A DNA stretch of 10,396 nucleotides from Desulfovermiculus sp041686195 (GTDB taxonomy: Bacteria > Desulfobacterota > Desulfovibrionia > Desulfovibrionales > Desulfothermaceae), in contig JAWLEI010000104.1 in assembly GCA_041686195.1 (NCBI GenBank), forward strand, positions 1 to 10,396, read 5' to 3'. A program made the position numbers and the translations under genes. A model generated the notes under the pieces. The model saw nothing but the letters and a program-made list of their open reading frames with translations, ran no database searches and was not told the origin of the DNA. Positions 6,110-10,396 of this stretch are shown here, one piece after another; positions within the stretch are counted from its first letter, which is position 1, and each line of letters begins with the position of its first letter.

Positions 6110-6604
6110 TTATACGCGATCAAACTCAGCGTCTGCGGCCAGCGGCGGCCCTGACGTCTGATCTCTGACCTCTGATCTCTGTCCTCCGCCCACTTTTGGG
6201 GCCGGTCCCAGCTCATGGATCTGGTCGGTGAATTTGCTGACCACGGTCTGCCAGCGCTTTCCCTCTGAGGCCGAGACCCAGGTATATTCAAACCTGCGCA
6301 GGTCAAAACCAAGCAGGGGCAACAGCCTTTTGGCCAGTTCAAGTCTGCGCCTGGCGTAAAAATTGCCTTCTGAATAATGACAATCCCGAGGATGACACCC
6401 GGAAACCAGGACCCCGTCTGCACCGGAAAAAAGGGCCTTGAACATAAACAATGGGTCCATGCGTCCGGTACAGGGCAGCCGGACGATCCGCAAATCAGTC
6501 GGCTGGCTGAGCCGGGCCACGCCTGCAGTATCCGCTCCCCCGTAAGAACACCAATTGCATAAGAAACCGATTATTCGAAGCTCTCTTCCATCATTGGCTG
6601 ACAT
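6110..6604 (-). CDS. flxD: FlxD: MvhD-family [2Fe-2S] electron-transfer subunit
   Basis: A 164-residue protein of the MvhD family, which connects an electron-donating module to HdrA. The five family cysteines are present: Cys16 and Cys19 in FLCNWCSYGG, Cys45 in LPCTGRMDP, and Cys70 and Cys75 in GCHPRDCHY. They are expected to bind one [2Fe-2S] cluster. The start is the ATG at 6604, nine bases after GGAGGT, so the gene overlaps the end of hdrA by 34 nt. An upstream in-frame start (6685) would run further into hdrA and has no comparable site. The MvhD-like part ends near residue 136. The remaining tail (137-164, containing GQRSEVRDQTSG) is low in complexity and is partly encoded by a tandem heptamer repeat, so it looks like an acquired extension rather than a domain. 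Confidence 0.88.
   Translation of the reverse strand: MSANDGRELRIIGFLCNWCSYGGADTAGVARLSQPTDLRIVRLPCTGRMDPLFMFKALFSGADGVLVSGCHPRDCHYSEGNFYARRRLELAKRLLPLLGFDLRRFEYTWVSASEGKRWQTVVSKFTDQIHELGPAPKVGGGQRSEVRDQTSGPPLAADAEFDRV
6151..6185. repeat. Tandem heptamer array inside the 3' end of flxD
   Basis: Five 7-nt units in a row: ctgacgt, ctgatct, ctgacct, ctgatct, ctgtcct. The middle part can also be read as two 14-nt units, ctgacgtctgatct and ctgacctctgatct. It lies within the last part of flxD and encodes the RSEVRDQ-like tail. Short arrays of this type are known from intergenic regions of other bacterial genomes, so its presence inside a reading frame is unusual. Confidence 0.75.
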
Positions 6605-8553
6605 AGAGCGTTGACCTCCGCGAGAATCTGATTGTCTGTAAAGTGCTGCAGTTGAATGGCCTTTTGGGGGCAGGTCACAGAGCACAGTCCGCAGCCCTGA
6701 CAGATGGTCTCAATAACCTCGGCCTTGGGATTGCCGCCTCTGTCCTGGATCTCCTGGATAGCTCCAAAGGGGCAGGTAGCGATGCACTTGCCGCATCCTA
6801 CGCACCTGGCCTGACTCACTTGGGCTACCTGGGGATCCGACTCCAGCTGGTCTTTGGAAAACAGGGCCAGTATCTTGGAGGCTGCAGCAGAGCCCTGGCC
6901 CACAGAAGCCGGAATATCCTTTGGCCCCTGGCAGCATCCGGCCAGATAGATGCCGGCTGTATTGGTTTCCACCGGCTTGAGCTTGGGATGGCTCTCCATG
7001 TAGAACCCGTAGGCATCATAGGAAATGCGCAAGGTCTCAGCCAATTGCCCGGCTCCCTGCGAACATTCGGCTCCCACGGCCAGAACCACCAGATCGGCTT
7101 CCACCTCCACCTGGGTGCCCATCAAGGTATCTACGCCCCGGACAATCAATGATTCCCCATACGGATAGATTTGGGCCACCCGGCCGCGGATATACCTGGC
7201 CCCATATTCTTCCATGGCCCGGCGGGTAAACTCGTCATACTGCTTGCCCGGAGCCCGGATGTCCATGTAAAAGACGTAGGACTGAGAGTCGGGCAGGTGG
7301 TCCTTGGTCAAAATAGTCTGCTTGGCCGTGTACATGCAGCAAAACCCGGAACAATAGGGTCTGTCCACAGACTTGTCTCTGGAGCCCACGCACTGGACAA
7401 AAACCACGTTCTTGGGCTCTTTGCCGTCTGACGGCCTCTTGATGTGTCCGCTGGTAGGGCCGGAGGCATTGAGCAGGCGCTCATACTGCATGGAGGTGAT
7501 CACGTCCTTGTACCGCCCCCCTCCATACTCTCCGTATTTGGAATGGTCAAAGAGGTCATAGCCGGTGGCCACCACAATGGCCCCCACCTTTTCTGTCACC
7601 ATCTCATCCTGCATGTCGTAGTTGATGGCCCCTGTGGGGCAAATCTTTTCACACACCCCGCACTTGCCTTTGATAAACTGGCGGCAGTAATCCGCATTGA
7701 TGGCTGCCCGTTTGGGAATGGCCTGGGGGAAGGGAATATTGATTGCTGTGGTTGGAGCGATGCCCTCGTTAAAGGAGTCATAGGACTTCTTGCTCGGACA
7801 TTTCTCCATGCACAACCCGCACCCGGTGCACTTGTCCCAGTCCACATAGGTCGCCTTTTTGCGCACTGAGACCTCAAAGTTGCCCACATATCCGCCCACT
7901 TCCTCCACTTCGGAATAGGCATACAGGGTTATGTTCGGATGCATGGACACATCAACCATCTTGGGCCCCAGAATGCACGAGGAGCAGTCCACAGTGGGAA
8001 AGGTCTTGTCCAGCTTGGCCATCTTCCCCCCGATGCTGGTGGTCTTTTCCACCAGAATCACCTCCAGGCCGCCTTCGGCACAATCCAGGGCAGCCTGGAT
8101 TCCAGCCACCCCTCCTCCGACAATCATGACCCGTTTATTGACATCGAAAGTCTTGGGATACAAGGGCTTGTCCTGGCGCAACTTTTCCACGGCCATGTGG
8201 ACCAGATCGGCCGCCTTGTCCGTATTGGACTCCTTGTCCTTGCTGATCCAGGACACATGCTCCCTGATATTGGCCATTTCAAACTTGTAGCGGTTCAGGC
8301 CGGCCCGTTCCACGGCTCGCCGAAAGGTGGGCTCGTGCATGCGGGGAGTGCAGGAGGCCACTACCACTCCATCCAGGTTGTATTCCTTTATGGCCTCGAC
8401 AATGCCCTCCTGGCCCGGTTCAGAACAGGCATACAGGGTATCTGTGGAATAGACCACATCCGGATAGGCCTTGGCTTGTTCCGCTACCTGGGCTACATCC
8501 ACAGTGCCGGCGATATTGCTTCCGCAATGACATATGAATACGCCGAGTCGCAT
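6571..8553 (-). CDS. hdrA: HdrA: flavin- and iron-sulfur-containing electron-bifurcating subunit
   Basis: A 660-residue HdrA. The N-terminal cluster domain has Cys8, Cys10, Cys43 and Cys68. The FAD Rossmann motif GGGVAGIQAA is at 146-155. An inserted ferredoxin-like region follows, with Cys242, 245, 248, 252 and Cys290, 298, 301, 305. Then come the CVGSRD segment (388-393) and a C-terminal ferredoxin domain with Cys584, 587, 590, 594 and Cys618, 621, 624, 628. In characterised methanogen complexes this subunit splits electron pairs between ferredoxin and a disulfide. Here the donor module would be Flx, reached through FlxD, which is encoded immediately after and not fused. The ATG at 8553 follows AAGGAG, itself touching a hairpin from the repeat in the 143-nt hdrB-hdrA gap. 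The protein is soluble, with no membrane segments. Confidence 0.94.
   Translation of the reverse strand: MRLGVFICHCGSNIAGTVDVAQVAEQAKAYPDVVYSTDTLYACSEPGQEGIVEAIKEYNLDGVVVASCTPRMHEPTFRRAVERAGLNRYKFEMANIREHVSWISKDKESNTDKAADLVHMAVEKLRQDKPLYPKTFDVNKRVMIVGGGVAGIQAALDCAEGGLEVILVEKTTSIGGKMAKLDKTFPTVDCSSCILGPKMVDVSMHPNITLYAYSEVEEVGGYVGNFEVSVRKKATYVDWDKCTGCGLCMEKCPSKKSYDSFNEGIAPTTAINIPFPQAIPKRAAINADYCRQFIKGKCGVCEKICPTGAINYDMQDEMVTEKVGAIVVATGYDLFDHSKYGEYGGGRYKDVITSMQYERLLNASGPTSGHIKRPSDGKEPKNVVFVQCVGSRDKSVDRPYCSGFCCMYTAKQTILTKDHLPDSQSYVFYMDIRAPGKQYDEFTRRAMEEYGARYIRGRVAQIYPYGESLIVRGVDTLMGTQVEVEADLVVLAVGAECSQGAGQLAETLRISYDAYGFYMESHPKLKPVETNTAGIYLAGCCQGPKDIPASVGQGSAAASKILALFSKDQLESDPQVAQVSQARCVGCGKCIATCPFGAIQEIQDRGGNPKAEVIETICQGCGLCSVTCPQKAIQLQHFTDNQILAEVNALCQPMMEESFE
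6614..6619 (-). promoter_or_regulatory. Ribosome binding site of flxD within hdrA
   Basis: GGAGGT on the minus strand, inside the hdrA coding region and nine bases before the ATG at 6604. It decides the flxD start. Confidence 0.75.
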
Positions 8554-8567
8554 TGGGTTCTACTCCT

Positions 8568-8633
8568 TTCAGCCTTGCCCCTGGCAAATCTGAACTTTTG
8601 CACTCTGGCGCAAAAAGGTTTGCCGGGTTGACA
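8568..8633 (-). repeat. Two-hairpin intergenic repeat, copy 2 (hdrA leader)
   Basis: Read on the minus strand, this copy opens with tgtcaacccggcaaa, then a hairpin ctttttgc...gcaaaag, then the second hairpin ttcagatttgcc, loop agg, ggcaaggctgaa (8568-8594). Order, spacing and second hairpin match copy 1 at 131-203. The first stem has a different sequence in the two copies but still pairs. The last base of the element overlaps the AAGGAG (8563-8568) of hdrA. The rest of the hdrB-hdrA gap (8634-8696) shows only a short aaaatatttt palindrome at 8655-8664. Confidence 0.7.
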
Positions 8634-8696
8634 GGAAAATCCCGTTTCTGCACCAAAATATTTTCTGCTGTAGGCTGCTTCGTGTCTCTCTTTTGC

Positions 8697-9593
8697 TCAC
8701 ACGGCAGCTTCTTGAAGCTCCTTAACCTTGTTCAAAGCCTTCCACGGCGTGACCACCAGCTTTTTCAAAAGCATTTCGTCCTGGCTCAGACCCAGGGCCA
8801 ATCCTAAAAGCTGGGTATAATAAAAAACCGGGAGGTCAAACGTCTCTTTAAGGGCGGCATTTATCTGGGCCTGACGCAGATCCAGATTCATCTGGCACAG
8901 CGGGCAGGCGGTAACAATGGCATCAGCTCCCCGGTCCCGGGCCAGATCCAGGAGTTTGCCCGAGAGACGAATGACAATATCTTTTCTGGCCACCCCATAA
9001 GACCCCCCACAGCATTCAACCTTGAAGGGAAAGTCCAGAACATCCGCTCCCAGGGCAGTAAGGATCCGATCCATGGCCATGGGATTTTCCGGATCGTCAA
9101 AGCTCATGACCTCTGGGGGCCGATTCATTATACATCCATAATATGGAACGACCTTCAGCCCTTTCAGCGGCTTACTGACTGCCTCTTCGATCCTTTGCAC
9201 CCCAAGATCCTCAACCAGGACCTGCAGGACGGACTTGGTGACCACAGTGTTGGCACAATGGGTGTCCAACAAGGCATTCACTTCCTGCTTGAAGGAATCC
9301 TTTTCCATCCTGTGCCCGGCCACTTTGAGATTGGTCAGGCAGCTGGGGCAGGGGGTAATCACTGTGTCTACCCCCATAGACTCAGCCAAAGCCAGATTGC
9401 GGGCAGAGAGGGCGGCAGAAAGCACATGGTCCACAGTATGGGCCGGGGTTGATCCGCAACAGCTCCAGTCCGGGATGTCCTGCAGAGTCAAGCCCAGGGT
9501 GGTACAAATCGCCCGGGTGGATTCATCGTAGTCCTTGGAGGTGCTCAGTCCGGAACATCCGGGATAATAGGCATAGGTCAGATCAGAACTCAT
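8697..9593 (-). CDS. hdrB: HdrB: disulfide-reducing subunit with two CCG domains
   Basis: A 298-residue HdrB with both CCG motifs complete: Cys13, Cys45-Cys46-Gly and Cys82/Cys85 in CPSC; then Cys154, Cys194-Cys195-Gly and Cys230/Cys233 in CPLC. In HdrB of methanogens these cysteines hold two noncubane [4Fe-4S] clusters that split the CoM-S-S-CoB disulfide. In a bacterium without these coenzymes the proposed substrate is DsrC or another protein or small-molecule disulfide; this is inference. The start codon overlaps the stop of hdrC in an ATGA, indicating translational coupling. The full set of cluster ligands argues for an active enzyme. Confidence 0.94.
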   Translation of the reverse strand: MSSDLTYAYYPGCSGLSTSKDYDESTRAICTTLGLTLQDIPDWSCCGSTPAHTVDHVLSAALSARNLALAESMGVDTVITPCPSCLTNLKVAGHRMEKDSFKQEVNALLDTHCANTVVTKSVLQVLVEDLGVQRIEEAVSKPLKGLKVVPYYGCIMNRPPEVMSFDDPENPMAMDRILTALGADVLDFPFKVECCGGSYGVARKDIVIRLSGKLLDLARDRGADAIVTACPLCQMNLDLRQAQINAALKETFDLPVFYYTQLLGLALGLSQDEMLLKKLVVTPWKALNKVKELQEAAV

Positions 9594-10150
9594 TTCTTTT
9601 CCTCTCCCAGGAAGCGGTTGATGATCTTGGCCACCTGGTCTTTGCCCTGAATGTCATGTGGCCGGGTGGCAATCTTGCCCTTGGCCAGGACCTTGGGCCC
9701 GAGCTCGGCATCAGTCCAAAAGCGCCCGGTCCGGGTCACATAGCTTGTGAGCGTCCCCAGTTCAAAAACCCGGCCGTGCCTGGTCACTGACTTCAGAAAG
9801 CTGTCGTTGAATCGCTTGACCTGTTTCTCGGTCACATAACCTTCCCGTCTGGCCATATGCCGCAAAACATCCATGATCCTGGCTACATCGATATTATTCG
9901 GGCACCGGGTGGTGCAGGACTCACAAGTAGCGCACAGCCACAGGGAATGCGATGTGAGAATGGTATCTCTCTGCCCGGCTTGCAGCAGGCGCATAATCTT
10001 GTGTACTGGAATATCGTAAACAAAGGTGTACGGGCACCCGGCCGTACAGTTCCCGCACTGGTAGCATAAGGCCGGGTCCTGCTCGCTCTCCTGAGCGATC
10101 TGGGCAATAAAATCATAATCAATGCTGGAATCTAGTCGCACACATTCCAT
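9590..10150 (-). CDS. hdrC: HdrC: two-[4Fe-4S] electron relay subunit
   Basis: A 186-residue protein with two ferredoxin motifs, Cys29, 32, 35, 39 followed by Pro and Cys73, 76, 79, 83 followed by Pro, as in HdrC. It carries electrons from HdrA to HdrB. No transmembrane segments are seen, so it is the soluble type rather than a membrane-anchored HdrE-linked form. It is the first gene of the operon. The frame begins with two GTG codons at 10159 and 10156, then ATG at 10150. None has a strong Shine-Dalgarno; the ATG is preferred but the start is uncertain by three codons. Confidence 0.92.
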   Translation of the reverse strand: MECVRLDSSIDYDFIAQIAQESEQDPALCYQCGNCTAGCPYTFVYDIPVHKIMRLLQAGQRDTILTSHSLWLCATCESCTTRCPNNIDVARIMDVLRHMARREGYVTEKQVKRFNDSFLKSVTRHGRVFELGTLTSYVTRTGRFWTDAELGPKVLAKGKIATRPHDIQGKDQVAKIINRFLGEEKK

Positions 10151-10221
10151 ATTCACCACGCTTTTGCTTGTTATTGTCGACCACTGTCTCTGGCACTTGA
10201 TGCTTTGGAGAATAGAAATGA

Positions 10222-10251
10222 GACATACTGGCCCAACAACCTCCTTGTCAA
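10222..10251 (-). promoter_or_regulatory. Possible sigma-70 promoter of the hdr-flx operon
   Basis: On the minus strand there is a perfect TTGACA at 10251-10246, and 18 nt later TATGTC at 10227-10222 as a weak -10 box. Transcription would start near 10215, giving a leader of about 65 nt before hdrC. The -35 box belongs to the outer end of repeat copy 3. The -10 match is poor, so this is only a candidate. No clear inverted operator for Rex or a Crp/Fnr-type regulator was seen. Confidence 0.35.
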
Positions 10252-10290
10252 GCCGTACAAAAACATTTCAGATTTGCCGGAGGCAAAGCT
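10246..10290 (+). repeat. Two-hairpin intergenic repeat, copy 3 (partial)
   Basis: It begins tgtcaagccg, lacks the first hairpin, and continues with a 33-nt stretch (10258-10290) that matches 168-200 with one difference. The second hairpin is incomplete: ttcagatttgcc and ggcaaagct are present but the final gaa is replaced by cgt. Its orientation is opposite to hdrC. Confidence 0.75.
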
Positions 10291-10317
10291 CGTATGTCTA
10301 GAATCAAATCCGAAGAA

Positions 10318-10396
10318 GGCCAGCCCTTGGGGGCAAGGGCGGCCTACCTACGAGCCGGGCTTTTCAGTAGGACGGGCTTGACCCCAAGCCCTGTCC
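10318..10396. repeat. Inverted pair of REP palindromes (BIME-like)
   Basis: Palindrome 1: ggcc, bulged a (10322), gcccttg, loop gggg, caagggc, ggcc (10318-10344). Palindrome 2: ggac, gggcttg, loop accc, caagccc, bulged t (10392), gtcc (10370-10396). Both have an 11-bp stem, a 4-nt loop and a single bulge at the same depth. Each has a GTAG tetranucleotide at its head: 10367-10370 on the plus strand for the second, 10347-10344 on the minus strand for the first. The heads face each other. A GTAG head plus a bulged palindrome is the mark of REP sequences mobilised by RAYT (TnpA-REP) transposases. The element may continue past the window. Confidence 0.72.

Noticed and set aside
6022..6423. Minus-strand frame of 133 codons overlapping flxD in another frame
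   Set aside because: It is translated from REP-like hairpins and the flxD shadow; no ribosome binding site or family features.
7939..8631. Long plus-strand frame (230 codons) opposite hdrA
   Set aside because: It is the antisense shadow of hdrA, which has complete motifs; the frame is open because of the codon and GC pattern of the real gene.
10293..10396. Short plus-strand frame from an ATG at 10293, open to the window edge
   Set aside because: It is translated straight through the REP doublet and has no ribosome binding site.
10318..10396. The two hairpins at the right end read as a CRISPR or integron attC site
   Set aside because: The units are inverted rather than direct, there are no unique spacers, and the GTAG-headed geometry fits REP better.

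Overview
The window most likely comes from a sulfate-reducing or related strictly anaerobic bacterium of the Desulfobacterota (Desulfovibrio-like). The main reason is a complete hdrCBA-flxDCBA cluster, the Flx-Hdr arrangement known from Desulfovibrio vulgaris and other anaerobes. The cysteine-rich proteins, the many GC-rich codons and the intergenic spaces full of palindromic repeats fit this. The species cannot be named from the sequence alone.

Layout. Positions 1-225 are a leader made largely of two repeats: a long inverted repeat at 15-96 and a two-hairpin element at 131-203. Positions 226-2316 carry three plus-strand genes: a LarA-like (DUF2088) protein, then a HEPN/nucleotidyltransferase pair that looks like a HepT-MntA type toxin-antitoxin module. 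Positions 2355-2831 hold a minus-strand stand-alone ferritin-like (rubrerythrin-type) diiron protein, convergent with the toxin-antitoxin pair. A near-perfect 41-nt palindrome at 3028-3068 looks like the terminator of the large operon. Positions 3067-10150 are one minus-strand operon, transcribed from right to left: hdrC, hdrB, hdrA, flxD, flxC, flxB, flxA. Positions 10151-10396 hold a possible promoter for that operon, a third copy of the two-hairpin element and a pair of inverted REP palindromes.

How the operon genes work together (inference from the families). FlxA, with flavin, NAD and [2Fe-2S] sites, takes electrons from NAD(P)H. FlxB and FlxC are iron-sulfur relay subunits. FlxD, an MvhD-type [2Fe-2S] protein, hands electrons to HdrA, the flavin protein thought to bifurcate them. 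One branch goes through HdrC to HdrB, whose two CCG motifs would hold the noncubane clusters that reduce a disulfide (DsrC is the proposed partner in sulfate reducers). The other branch reduces ferredoxin. Most junctions are tight (ATGA, TAATG or short overlaps). The exceptions are hdrB-hdrA (143 nt) and flxD-flxC (215 nt up to the flxD stop), and each of these holds a hairpin directly before the next Shine-Dalgarno sequence.

The least explained material is the repeats: the two-hairpin element in three copies, an 18-nt exact repeat in two spacers, a heptamer array that encodes part of the FlxD C-terminal tail, and REP-like palindromes.
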